Assembly (NCBI RefSeq): GCF_000308815.1
Contig: NZ_BAFX01000009.1
Location: 1 to 61,343 of the forward strand
Source: Nocardia concava NBRC 100430
GTDB lineage: Bacteria; Actinomycetota; Actinomycetes; Mycobacteriales; Mycobacteriaceae
Length of the DNA stretch: 61,343 nucleotides
Reading direction: 5' to 3'
A model generated the notes under the pieces. That model was given only the letters and a program-made list of their open reading frames with translations. It was not told the origin of the DNA and did not search any database. Numbering within the stretch: position 1 is the first letter of the stretch; each line of letters starts with the position of its first letter. The translations under genes and the position numbers were made by a program. Below, one piece after another: positions 36,157-44,326 of the stretch.

Positions 36157-37959
36157 GTGCTGGACACCACCGAGGCTTTGACACGGTTGCGCACGCGCGG
36201 CACCGTGGTCTACGCGCACGGGGTGGTGGCCTATCGGAAGCTGTTCCGGCGCGGGTGGGGTCGGAAGATCGCGGTGGTCGCGCGGCGGGTCGAGGACATC
36301 ATCGATCTCAATCACACGGGGCTGGTGGTCGCGACCATCTTCTTCGCGTGGTCGGTGACGCCGTCGCTGGTGCCGCGCGACTGGCTGTTCCAGGGGTTGA
36401 TCTCCGGCATCAACGCGGCCATCGGATACGGCGTCGGCTGTGTGCTGCAGTGGTTGTTCCGCAAGTGGATTCGGCCGCGGATCAAGCTCGGGTCGCCGCC
36501 GGAGTGGGCGCGGTACCTGGTCAAGGTCATCGTCGTGGTGGGGTGCATCCTGGTGGCGGGCCGCATGCTGGTGCTGTCCGCCGACTGGCAGCGCGAGATC
36601 ACCACCCTCATGGGCATGGAGGGCACCACCCGCGCCGCGTATCTGCGTACGGGCGGACTGAGTTTCGCGGTCGGCGCGCTGGCGGTGGCGGTCTTCCGGA
36701 CGCTGCGCTCGGCCGTGCGGTTCCTGGCCCGGCTGCTCAGCCGCTGGGTGAAGGTGCCGCCGACATTCGCGCCCGCCGCCGGGGCGCTGCTGCTGACCGT
36801 GCTCATCGTGACCCTGTTCAACGGCGTCGCCACCCGGGCCTTCTTCGCGGTCGCCAACTCGGCGTTCAGCGTGCGCAACGACAAGATGACCGAATACGCC
36901 GTGCAGCCCACCAAACCCGAGCGCTCCGGCAGCCCGGCCTCGCTGGCCGCCTGGGAGACCCTCGGCTCGGAGGGGCGCTGGTTCGTCTCGCACGGGCCCG
37001 ATCCCATGCTGATCAGCGCCGTCACCAAAAAGCCCGCGCGCGAACCGATCCGGGTCTACGTGGGATTGCAGTCGGCGACCGGCGACACCACCGAGGAGGA
37101 CCTGGCGGTCGCCGAACTCGAGCGCACCGGGGCCTTCGACCGCAAGGTGCTGGTGCTGGCCACCACCACCGGGACCGGGTGGGTGAACGGGGAGGCGGCG
37201 GCCGCGCTCGAATACATGTGGGGCGGGGACACCGCCATCGTGGCCTCGCAGTACTCGTATCTGCCCAGCGTGCTGTCGTTCCTGGCGGACCGCCAGAAGG
37301 TGGCGATCAACGGCAGGAAGATGTTCGACGCCGTATACGCGCACTGGGTGCGGCGGCCGCCCGAGCATCGGCCGAAGCTGCTGGTGTACGGCGAATCCCT
37401 GGGCTCGCAGGGCTCCGAATCGGCCTTCGACGGGCTGGCCGACCTGCGCTCGAAGGTGGACGGGGCGCTGTGGGTGGGCCCGCCCAACTCGAATCGCCTG
37501 TGGCAGCAGTTCGTTCAGCGCCGCGATCCCGGGACGCGCGAGGTGGATCCGATCTACGCCGACGGCCTGGTGGTCCGATTCGCCGCCACCGCGGCGGATT
37601 TGGGCAAGCCCTCGGCCGATTGGCGCAAGCCGCGCATCGCGTACCTGCAGCACCCGTCGGACCCCATCGTCTGGTGGTCGTCGGATCTCATCTTCTCCCA
37701 ACCGGATTGGCTGTCGGAACCGCGCGGCGCGGACGTCTCGCCGCAGATGCGCTGGTGGCCCTTCGTCACCTTCTGGCAGGTGGTCGCCGACCTGACCAAT
37801 GCCCAGGGCGTCAGCGACGGGCACGGACACCGCTACGGCTCCCTGGTGCTCGACGGGTGGGCCTCCATCGCCGCGCCGCCGGACTGGGATCAGGATCTGG
37901 CCGAGCGCATCCGCACCCAGATCGAACTCGCGGAAGCCTACGAACGGGCCGTCAAGTGA
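36157..37959 (+). CDS. membrane-anchored alpha/beta hydrolase (Abhydrolase_9 family)
   Basis: A 600-residue protein. The N-terminal half has four or five transmembrane segments (LVVATIFFAWSVTPSLVPRD, LVKVIVVVGCILVAGRMLVL and AGALLLTVLIVTLFNGVATR among them), including the S-L-V-P-R-D signature of this family. The C-terminal half is a hydrolase-like domain with nucleophile motif YGESLGSQGSESAF and a candidate C-terminal His in DGHGHRYG. The lipid or ester substrate is unknown. GTG 36157. Its stop overlaps the start of a CPBP protease gene (GTGA), so the two are translationally coupled. Confidence 0.85.
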   Translation: MLDTTEALTRLRTRGTVVYAHGVVAYRKLFRRGWGRKIAVVARRVEDIIDLNHTGLVVATIFFAWSVTPSLVPRDWLFQGLISGINAAIGYGVGCVLQWLFRKWIRPRIKLGSPPEWARYLVKVIVVVGCILVAGRMLVLSADWQREITTLMGMEGTTRAAYLRTGGLSFAVGALAVAVFRTLRSAVRFLARLLSRWVKVPPTFAPAAGALLLTVLIVTLFNGVATRAFFAVANSAFSVRNDKMTEYAVQPTKPERSGSPASLAAWETLGSEGRWFVSHGPDPMLISAVTKKPAREPIRVYVGLQSATGDTTEEDLAVAELERTGAFDRKVLVLATTTGTGWVNGEAAAALEYMWGGDTAIVASQYSYLPSVLSFLADRQKVAINGRKMFDAVYAHWVRRPPEHRPKLLVYGESLGSQGSESAFDGLADLRSKVDGALWVGPPNSNRLWQQFVQRRDPGTREVDPIYADGLVVRFAATAADLGKPSADWRKPRIAYLQHPSDPIVWWSSDLIFSQPDWLSEPRGADVSPQMRWWPFVTFWQVVADLTNAQGVSDGHGHRYGSLVLDGWASIAAPPDWDQDLAERIRTQIELAEAYERAVK

Positions 37960-38690
37960 GAGTGCGCCGCACGGCCATCGCGGCGACCGGTGGCGAGCAG
38001 GGGAGTCTCCAGGTCCGGGGGCCCGGGATCACAGCGCTGCTGAGCCCGAAATCGCTGGTGGCAATGGCGGTTCCGCTGGTGTGGAGCAATCGGGTCCTCC
38101 CGGCTCTCGCGCTGGATATCCGCGGCCGGACCGCCGCCAACACCGCCTTCGCCACCGCGTATGCGCTCGCGTTTCGAGGGATGCCGAACTGGCTGGAACC
38201 GCGCGGATTTCGGGTAGGCGCGATCGCGGCCGGACTGGTGCTGTCCGGATACGCGGCGGCCGTGGCGATTCCGTCCACCCGCCGCCACCTGGCCGGACTC
38301 GACGATCGCGGTCCCGGCGTCCACACCGTGGAATGGACCGCGCTGCACATCCCCGGCGGCACCGTTCTCACCGAGGAACTCGTCTACCGCTCGACGCTGA
38401 CCCCATTGCTCGCGGAGACCGCGGGCAGTCCGGGAACGGCTCTCGGCGCCTTCGTCTTCGGCCTCTCCCACATTCAACCCGCCCGCGCCGCAGCCGATCC
38501 GGTCGCGGCGACGGTGGCGCTCACCACCGGTGCGGGCCTGCTCTTCGACCGCCTGCGCCGCGACACCGGCAGCGCCATCGCCCCGGCACTGCTGCATCTT
38601 GCCCTCAATGCCGGTGGGGCGCTGGCCCCGCGTCTGGCCCGCCGTCTCGTCTCGGGAGCACCCCTGACCGCCACGGCCGATCGCCCCTGA
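37956..38690 (+). CDS. CPBP family intramembrane metalloprotease
   Basis: This 244-residue membrane protein of the CAAX-protease/bacteriocin-processing (Abi) family shows motif 1 TEELVYRS (Glu-Glu-x3-Arg), motif 2 FVFGLSHIQ (Phe-x3-His) and motif 3 LLHLALNAGG. The N-terminus has further hydrophobic segments. GTG 37956 overlaps the previous stop. Family members cleave membrane substrates or modify prenylated peptides; no substrate gene is evident. The tight link with the membrane hydrolase suggests that the pair acts on the same envelope component. Confidence 0.85.
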   Translation: MRVRRTAIAATGGEQGSLQVRGPGITALLSPKSLVAMAVPLVWSNRVLPALALDIRGRTAANTAFATAYALAFRGMPNWLEPRGFRVGAIAAGLVLSGYAAAVAIPSTRRHLAGLDDRGPGVHTVEWTALHIPGGTVLTEELVYRSTLTPLLAETAGSPGTALGAFVFGLSHIQPARAAADPVAATVALTTGAGLLFDRLRRDTGSAIAPALLHLALNAGGALAPRLARRLVSGAPLTATADRP

Positions 38691-38732
38691 CCGCGGCGGC
38701 CCGGCGTCGGTGGGCGGCGGTAGCCTCGCGGC

Positions 38733-39119
38733 ATGGCGCGACGAGGTGGGGTGGATCCGGCGGAGGTGCGGGCGGCGGTGGCCGCGGTGGGAGAGTGGCT
38801 GCGGGACGACACCGTGGCGAAGCCCCCGCGTACCGAGCTCGCGGCGGCCGTGCGGGGGACCGTGCGATCGCTCGCGGCAGACGCGCCAGGGCATTCGGTG
38901 GAGGTGCGGGTACCGCCATTCGTGGCGGTGCAGTGCATCGAGGGGCCGCGGCATACGCGCGGGACGCCGCCGAATGTGGTCGAGACCGATGCGCGGACCT
39001 GGCTGCTGCTGGCCACGGGGCTGCTCGAATTCGACGACGCCGTGGAGTCGGGAGCATTGAGCGCGTCCGGCAGCCGGGCGGGCGAGGTCGCGCGCTGGCT
39101 GCCGGTCGTGCCGCTGTGA
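38733..39119 (+). CDS. sterol-carrier-family protein (Rv0807-like)
   Basis: A 128-residue soluble protein. The segment [36 protein letters not shown], read here as blocks around [20 protein letters not shown], is well conserved in mycolata and annotated as sterol carrier family. It occupies the same place, just before purF, as Rv0807 in M. tuberculosis (recalled). No catalytic residues are apparent. ATG 38733. It is convergent with the YhgE-type gene, 10 bases away. Confidence 0.78.
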   Translation: MARRGGVDPAEVRAAVAAVGEWLRDDTVAKPPRTELAAAVRGTVRSLAADAPGHSVEVRVPPFVAVQCIEGPRHTRGTPPNVVETDARTWLLLATGLLEFDDAVESGALSASGSRAGEVARWLPVVPL

Positions 39120-39129
39120 TGCCGCCGGG

Positions 39130-40521
39130 CTAGGTGTCGGCGGTGCTCTCGCTGTCGGCCGGTTTGGCGTGCTTGCCGCTCGCCGCGGTCTCGACCGGCT
39201 TGCGCTCCAAGCCCTTCCGGTCGTAGTAGCGGGTGCTGAACAGGCCGAGGACGACGCCGATGGCCAGGCCGAGCACCGCCATCCAGAGGCCGCGGGTCAG
39301 GCCCGCCTGCCCGTTGCCATTGAAGTAGAGGATCGAGCGGGTGCCCAGGAAGACCTGGTGCATGGGTTCGAACTTGGCCAGCCAGCCGAAATACTTGGGG
39401 GTCGCCTCGATCGGGATGGTGCCGCCGGAGGAGGGCAGGCCGAGGATGACGAAGATGATCAGGTTGATGATCAGTCCGGAGGTGCCGACCGTGGCCAGCA
39501 CCGAGGTGCAGGTGAAGCCGACCGCGATGATCACGAAGGCGCCGTAGAGGAACAACAGCAGCGGTTTGTCCAGCGGCATTCCGAGCGCGGCCGCGATGCC
39601 GAGGAACGCACCCGAGACCGTGAACGCCATCACCGTCACCGCGGACCACTTGATGAGCAGTGTTTTCACGCGGGAGATGGAGGCGCGCGGGTAGTGCACG
39701 TACCACGGTCCCCACTCGGTCGGCAGGAAGCCGAGCGCCGAGTCGATGAGCTGGTGGATGATCATCGCCCCGACCATGCCGATCAGCAGGAGCAGCAGGC
39801 TGTAGAAGAAGGCGGTCAGGCCTTCACCGGAACCGCCCGGCAGCGGCCGGAATTGGTCGACCACGATATTCAGCGGTTGCGCCAGCACCAGCCGGGTGGC
39901 CGCCGACAGTTCGGTGGGGGGCGCCCCGGGCGGCGGCGTCAGCTGCGCCTTGACCTGGTCGGTCAGCTGCTGGCCGACCTGCGTGTTCACCTGGGTCAGG
40001 GCCTGCTCGCCGAATTTCTGCACGACGGCGGTGGCGAACGCGCCGGTGCGCGGGTTGGTCTGCAGGGTTAGCACCGGCTTGGAGATATCGCCGGGCACCA
40101 CGCTGCCGACGCCGAGAATGCCGAGCCGCTTGGAGAAGTCGGACGGAATGATGATGGTGCCGTAGACCTGTGCCGACTGCATCCGCAGCTGGGCTTCGTT
40201 GATGCCGAGCACCTGCAGATCGATCTGATCCGACGGCACCGCTTTCCGCAGGCCCTCGGAGATCTGATCCCCGAAGTTGACGTGCTTGCCGCCGATATCG
40301 TCGCCGACATCCTGATTCACCAGGGCGATCGGGAAGTCGTGCAGGTTCTTCTCCGGATCGACGACGTAATCGAGATACATCACGCCCAGCAGTGAGGCCA
40401 GCAGCGTGACGACGACAATCGGGAAGGCCCACCTGATCGGGCTCAAATGCCTGCGCGGGGGCTGGGATTCCGGGCGTTGAGGCGTGGGTTCCGCGCCGCC
40501 GTCGATGTCGGTGCTCGTCAC
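39130..40521 (-). CDS. YhgE/Pip-type (DUF3533-like) membrane protein
   Basis: A 463-residue protein with one N-terminal helix (WAFPIVVVTLLASLLGVMYL), a long extracytoplasmic region with the family-type PIALVNQDVGDDIGGKHVNFGD and YGTIIIPSDFS, then five C-terminal helices resembling ABC-2 permeases, and a Lys/Glu-rich tail. Relatives include the phage-infection protein Pip and the YhgE and DUF3533 groups, many with unknown roles in export or ESX-like secretion. It starts at GTG 40521, 113 bases from the divergent purF start. Confidence 0.8.
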   Translation of the reverse strand: MTSTDIDGGAEPTPQRPESQPPRRHLSPIRWAFPIVVVTLLASLLGVMYLDYVVDPEKNLHDFPIALVNQDVGDDIGGKHVNFGDQISEGLRKAVPSDQIDLQVLGINEAQLRMQSAQVYGTIIIPSDFSKRLGILGVGSVVPGDISKPVLTLQTNPRTGAFATAVVQKFGEQALTQVNTQVGQQLTDQVKAQLTPPPGAPPTELSAATRLVLAQPLNIVVDQFRPLPGGSGEGLTAFFYSLLLLLIGMVGAMIIHQLIDSALGFLPTEWGPWYVHYPRASISRVKTLLIKWSAVTVMAFTVSGAFLGIAAALGMPLDKPLLLFLYGAFVIIAVGFTCTSVLATVGTSGLIINLIIFVILGLPSSGGTIPIEATPKYFGWLAKFEPMHQVFLGTRSILYFNGNGQAGLTRGLWMAVLGLAIGVVLGLFSTRYYDRKGLERKPVETAASGKHAKPADSESTADT

Positions 40522-40591
40522 GGTCGAACGCTAACAGCAAACCGCCTGCCATCCGGGTTATCCCAACGGTGGGTTGCCTTGCGGTTACCCG

Positions 40592-40597
40592 TAGAAT
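40592..40597 (+). promoter_or_regulatory. candidate -10 element of purF
   Basis: TAGAAT fits an actinobacterial -10 (TAnnnT) and would give a leader of about 30 bases. No convincing -35 at 16-18 bases upstream is seen, which is common in such genomes. Confidence 0.3.
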
Positions 40598-40634
40598 GGC
40601 TCACGCCCCCCGCCCGCCGAACAGGGAGCAAACG

Positions 40635-42200
40635 GTGTCTCTCCCCTCCGCTGCCACCACCCACGACCAGGACGAGAACGAACCGCGCGAAGAGTGCGGT
40701 GTGTTCGGTGTCTGGGCCCCGGGCGAGGATGTGGCCAAGCTCACGTACTACGGACTCTACGCATTGCAGCACCGCGGTCAGGAGGCGGCCGGTATCGCCG
40801 TCGCCGACGGCTCGCAGGTGCTGGTCTTCAAGGATCTGGGCCTGGTGAGCCAGGTCTTCGACGAGCAGACCCTGGCCGCCATGCCCGGTCACGTCGCCGT
40901 CGGCCACTGCCGCTACTCCACCACCGGATCCACCACCTGGGAGAACGCCCAGCCGATCTTCCGCACCACCGCGGTCGGTACCGGACTGGCGTTGGGCCAC
41001 AACGGAAATCTGGTCAATACCGCCGAATTGAGCGCTCGGGCACGGGAACTCGGACTGGTCACCGGCCGCCTCGCGGGCACCGTGGCCGCGACCTCCGACT
41101 CCGACGTGATCACCGCGCTGCTCGCGCACGCGGCCGCCGACAAGAGCATCGAGCAGGCGGCCATGGAGCTGCTGCCGACGCTGCGCGGTGCGTTCTGCCT
41201 GACCTTCATGGACGAGCACACGCTGTACGCGGCGCGCGATCCGCACGGCGTGCGCCCACTATGCCTGGGCCGCCTGGATCGCGGCTGGGTGGTTGCCAGT
41301 GAGACCGCCGCCCTCGATATCGTCGGCGCGTCCTTCGTGCGCGAGATCGAGCCGGGCGAACTGCTGGCGATCGACGCCGACGGGGTGCGCTCGCTGCGCT
41401 TCGCCAACCCGACGCCCAAGGGCTGCGTCTTCGAGTACGTCTACCTGGCCCGGCCCGACTCCACCATCTCCGGCCGCTCGGTGCACGCCACCCGCGTCGA
41501 GATCGGCCGTCGCCTGGCCGCCGAGCATCCGATCGAGGCCGACCTGGTCATCCCGGTGCCGGAGTCCGGCACCCCGGCCGCGGTCGGTTACGCGCAGGGT
41601 TCGGGCGTGCCCTACGGCCAGGGCCTGATGAAGAACGCCTACGTGGGCCGCACCTTCATCCAGCCCAGCCAGACCATCCGCCAGCTCGGAATCCGGTTGA
41701 AGCTCAACCCGCTTCGCGAGGTCATCCGCGGCAAGCGGCTCATCGTGGTGGACGACTCCATCGTGCGCGGCAACACCCAGCGCGCGTTGATCCGCATGCT
41801 GCGAGAGGCGGGCGCGTTGGAGATCCATGTGCGGATCGCCTCCCCGCCGGTCAAGTGGCCCTGCTTCTACGGCATCGACTTCGCCTCGCGCGCGGAGTTG
41901 ATCGCCAATGGCGCGGGCCCCGACGGCATCGCGGGCGAGAGCCTCGACGACATGGTGGAGGGCGTGCGCCGCTCCATCGGCGCGGACAGCCTCGGCTACA
42001 TCTCCCTGGACAGCATGATCGCCGCCACCGAGCAGCCGCGCTCGCGCCTGTGCGCCGCGTGCTTCGACGGTGACTACCCGATCGCGCTGCCCGTGGAGAC
42101 GGCCATCGGCAAGAACGTGCTGGAGGGCATGCTCACCGGCGCCACGGAGTCGGAGCTGCTGGCGGATAATGCCAATGCCTCGGCCCTGAGCCGCCCATAA
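40635..42200 (+). CDS. purF: amidophosphoribosyltransferase (PurF)
   Basis: PurF (521 residues) makes phosphoribosylamine from PRPP and glutamine, the committed step of purine synthesis. The N-terminal nucleophile is Cys21 in REECGVFGVWAPG, so the first 20 residues would form a propeptide that must be removed, as in the Bacillus-type enzymes. The PRPP-binding loop RLIVVDDSIVRGNT is intact. The C-terminal Cys residues (LCAACFDGDYP) fit an iron-sulphur-containing Bacillus-like PurF. GTG 40635 has GGGAG five to ten bases upstream. A strong terminator follows. In M. tuberculosis purM is next; here a transporter operon intervenes. Confidence 0.96.
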   Translation: MSLPSAATTHDQDENEPREECGVFGVWAPGEDVAKLTYYGLYALQHRGQEAAGIAVADGSQVLVFKDLGLVSQVFDEQTLAAMPGHVAVGHCRYSTTGSTTWENAQPIFRTTAVGTGLALGHNGNLVNTAELSARARELGLVTGRLAGTVAATSDSDVITALLAHAAADKSIEQAAMELLPTLRGAFCLTFMDEHTLYAARDPHGVRPLCLGRLDRGWVVASETAALDIVGASFVREIEPGELLAIDADGVRSLRFANPTPKGCVFEYVYLARPDSTISGRSVHATRVEIGRRLAAEHPIEADLVIPVPESGTPAAVGYAQGSGVPYGQGLMKNAYVGRTFIQPSQTIRQLGIRLKLNPLREVIRGKRLIVVDDSIVRGNTQRALIRMLREAGALEIHVRIASPPVKWPCFYGIDFASRAELIANGAGPDGIAGESLDDMVEGVRRSIGADSLGYISLDSMIAATEQPRSRLCAACFDGDYPIALPVETAIGKNVLEGMLTGATESELLADNANASALSRP

Positions 42201-42230
42201 CCACGGAAACTCCGTAACCACAGAAACATC

Positions 42231-42271
42231 CAGTGCCCGTCCGCGTAATCGCGGGCGGGCACTGTGCTTTT
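42231..42271 (+). terminator. intrinsic terminator of purF
   Basis: A 15-base-pair stem with one G-T pair (42231-42245 with 42250-42264), loop TAAT, followed by TGCTTTT. Confidence 0.92.
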
Positions 42272-42303
42272 CCCGGCCGTTTGCGGGAAATATGTTGGCG
42301 CAG

Positions 42304-42337
42304 TTGCGCCATCGGCGTGTGCGCGCGAATGGCGCAA
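42304..42337. promoter_or_regulatory. inverted repeat upstream of first binding-protein gene
   Basis: TTGCGCCAT (42304-42312) and ATGGCGCAA (42329-42337) are perfect nine-base inverted repeats with a 16-base spacer. The site lies upstream of the presumed promoter and could be an operator for a dimeric regulator. Confidence 0.45.
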
Positions 42338-42370
42338 ATTATGTACCGATTGTCCAGAAACGCAACGCGG

Positions 42371-42382
42371 CGGTTATAACCG
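42371..42382. promoter_or_regulatory. palindromic operator candidate CGGTTATAACCG
   Basis: A perfect 12-base palindrome, 92 bases before the start of the first binding-protein gene. The same core, GGTTATAACC, is found upstream of the second paralogue (44166-44179). It contains TATAAC, which could be a -10 with TTGTCC (42350-42355) 19 bases upstream, so a protein bound here would block the promoter. Confidence 0.6.
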
Positions 42383-42474
42383 GTCGATACTGTGCCCAGC
42401 CAAAGGATGTCCACCGCGGCGCGGCCGGCCAGTGACCCGGCGGCTTGCGCTGCGTTTCGAGAGCAGGGCAGTAC

Positions 42475-44061
42475 ATGCGCGCGAAAAGAGTTGCGGCAGT
42501 CGGGTTCGCCGGACTGGCCGTGTTTGCGATAGCCGGATGCGGTTCCGGCAAGACGAGCGGCGGCGGGGGAGGAGGCGGGATCCTGGTCGGCACCACCGAC
42601 AAGGTCACCTCGCTGGATCCCGCCAAGGCCTACGACAATGGTTCACTGCTGGCCGAGACCCAGGTCTACCAGTTCCTGCTGAACTTCCCCGCCGGCGACG
42701 CCACCCCCAAGCCCGACGCGGCCGAGAAGTGCGCGTTCACCTCGCCGACCGTCTACTCCTGCACGCTCAAGCCGGGCCTGAAGTTCGTCAACGGCGATCC
42801 GCTGACCGCCAAGAGCGTGAAGTTCTCCTTCGACCGCATGGTGAAGATCGACGACCCGCAGGGCCCGAAGGCGCTGCTGGACAACCTCGATCACACCGAC
42901 GCCCCCGACGAGAAGACCGTCAACTTCACCCTGAAGCAGGCCAACGACCAGACCTTCCCGGCCATCCTGCCCACCCAGGCGGCGGCCATCGTGGACGAGA
43001 AGGTGTTCCCGGCCGACAAGATCATGGCCGACGAGGACATCGTGAAGGCCAAGCCGTTCTCCGGCCCGTACACCATCTCCAGCTACGACAAGAACAAGCT
43101 GGTCGAGTACAAGTCCAACCCGGACTACAACGGCCTGTTCGGCAAGCCCAAGACCGACACCGTCACGGTGAAGTACTACGCCGAGGCGTCGAACCTGAAA
43201 CTCGATGTGCAGCAGGGCAATATCGACGTCGCCTGGCACACGCTCAGCCCGACCGACCTGGAGTCGCTGAAGACCAGCGACAAGGTGACCGTGCACCAGG
43301 CCCCCGGCGGCGACACCCGCTACATCGTGTTCAACCTGAACACCCAGCCGGGCGGCAATCCGGCGCAGAAGCTGGCCATCCGCAAGGCCGTCGCCACCAC
43401 CGTCGACCGTGACGCCCTGGCCGCCAATGTCTTCAAGGGCACCTGGTCGCCGCTGTATTCGCCGGTGCCCAAGGGTGTTCCGGGCGCGACCGAGGCGCTC
43501 AAGGACATCTACGGCGCCAAGCCCAACAAGGACGCGGCCGCCAAGTTCCTGTCCGACGCGGGCGTGGCCACGCCGGTCGAGCTCAGCCTGCAGTACACGA
43601 CCGAGCATTACGGCGCGGCCAGCTCCGAGGAGTACGCCGCGATCAAGAACCAGCTGGAGGCCACCGGCCTGTTCAAGGTGAACCTGCAGTCCACCGAATG
43701 GGTCGCCTACCAGAAGGCGCGGTCCTCCGATGGGTACCCGGCGTTCCAGTTCGGCTGGTTCCCGGACTACCCGGACGCCGACGACTACCTGCGTCCGTTC
43801 TTCACCGAGGACAACTTCCTGCGCAACCACTTCGGCGATCCCAAGATCACCGCGGAGTTGAACGCCGAACTGACCGAAGGCGATCCGGCCAAGCGGGCCC
43901 AGGCGCTGGCCACCGTGCAGCACGATCTGATGGCCGATTTCCTGCCCATCGTGCCGCTGCTGACGGGTAACCAGATCGCGGTCGCGGGCAAGAACGTGCA
44001 GGGCGTGGACGCGACGCTGGATCCCTCGTCGAAGTTCCGCTTCGGTGTGCTGAGCAAATAA
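42475..44061 (+). CDS. oligopeptide ABC transporter substrate-binding lipoprotein, copy 1
   Basis: A 528-residue SBP_bac_5 (DppA/OppA-type) protein. The N-terminal signal ends in lipobox AIAGC (Cys near residue 22) followed by a Gly/Ser linker, so it is a lipoprotein. SLDPAKAYDNGSLLAETQVY and FSFDRMVKIDDP are typical of the family. Nearly the whole sequence is repeated in the next gene (for example SFDRMVKI against SFDRILKI, and identical QSTEWVAY/QSTEWVSY regions). A terminator follows, so this copy is probably monocistronic. ATG 42475 is chosen because it begins the signal peptide. The ligand is unknown, presumably peptides. Confidence 0.92.
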   Translation: MRAKRVAAVGFAGLAVFAIAGCGSGKTSGGGGGGGILVGTTDKVTSLDPAKAYDNGSLLAETQVYQFLLNFPAGDATPKPDAAEKCAFTSPTVYSCTLKPGLKFVNGDPLTAKSVKFSFDRMVKIDDPQGPKALLDNLDHTDAPDEKTVNFTLKQANDQTFPAILPTQAAAIVDEKVFPADKIMADEDIVKAKPFSGPYTISSYDKNKLVEYKSNPDYNGLFGKPKTDTVTVKYYAEASNLKLDVQQGNIDVAWHTLSPTDLESLKTSDKVTVHQAPGGDTRYIVFNLNTQPGGNPAQKLAIRKAVATTVDRDALAANVFKGTWSPLYSPVPKGVPGATEALKDIYGAKPNKDAAAKFLSDAGVATPVELSLQYTTEHYGAASSEEYAAIKNQLEATGLFKVNLQSTEWVAYQKARSSDGYPAFQFGWFPDYPDADDYLRPFFTEDNFLRNHFGDPKITAELNAELTEGDPAKRAQALATVQHDLMADFLPIVPLLTGNQIAVAGKNVQGVDATLDPSSKFRFGVLSK

Positions 44062-44071
44062 CCGGTATCGG

Positions 44072-44098
44072 AGGCCCGTTCGCCGAGCGGACGGGCCT
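44072..44098 (+). terminator. intrinsic terminator between paralogous binding-protein genes
   Basis: A 12-base-pair stem with one G-T pair (44072-44083 with 44087-44098) and loop CGA, 11 bases after the stop. The short tail is TCGATTG. Confidence 0.8.
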
Positions 44099-44165
44099 TC
44101 GATTGCTAGTTATGCATTCTCGCTGGAATTTATCCATGTGAGAAGAAAATCTACCGAAGTTTCGC

Positions 44166-44179
44166 CTGGTTATAACCAG
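44166..44179. promoter_or_regulatory. palindromic operator candidate CTGGTTATAACCAG
   Basis: A perfect 14-base palindrome with the same GGTTATAACC core as 42371-42382, 147 bases before the start of the second binding-protein gene. It shares only the core with the first site; the flanking sequences differ, which argues for selection on the core. Confidence 0.6.
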
Positions 44180-44326
44180 TTTTTGTGACCAGCGTTTTAT
44201 ACATCGATACCCCGGCAACACGACGGCAACAAACCGTTACTACGGTGCGCCGAGACACATCAAGCTGTGGCGGTGTGATGTCCGCGATCCGGACGCACAC
44301 CGCCCGAAGTTCGAGAGTTGAGCACT

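Noticed and set aside
33238..37830. Very long open frame (about 1530 codons) on the minus strand
   Set aside because: It runs antisense to purL and the membrane hydrolase, has no family motifs, and is the type of shadow frame expected from high-GC codon bias.
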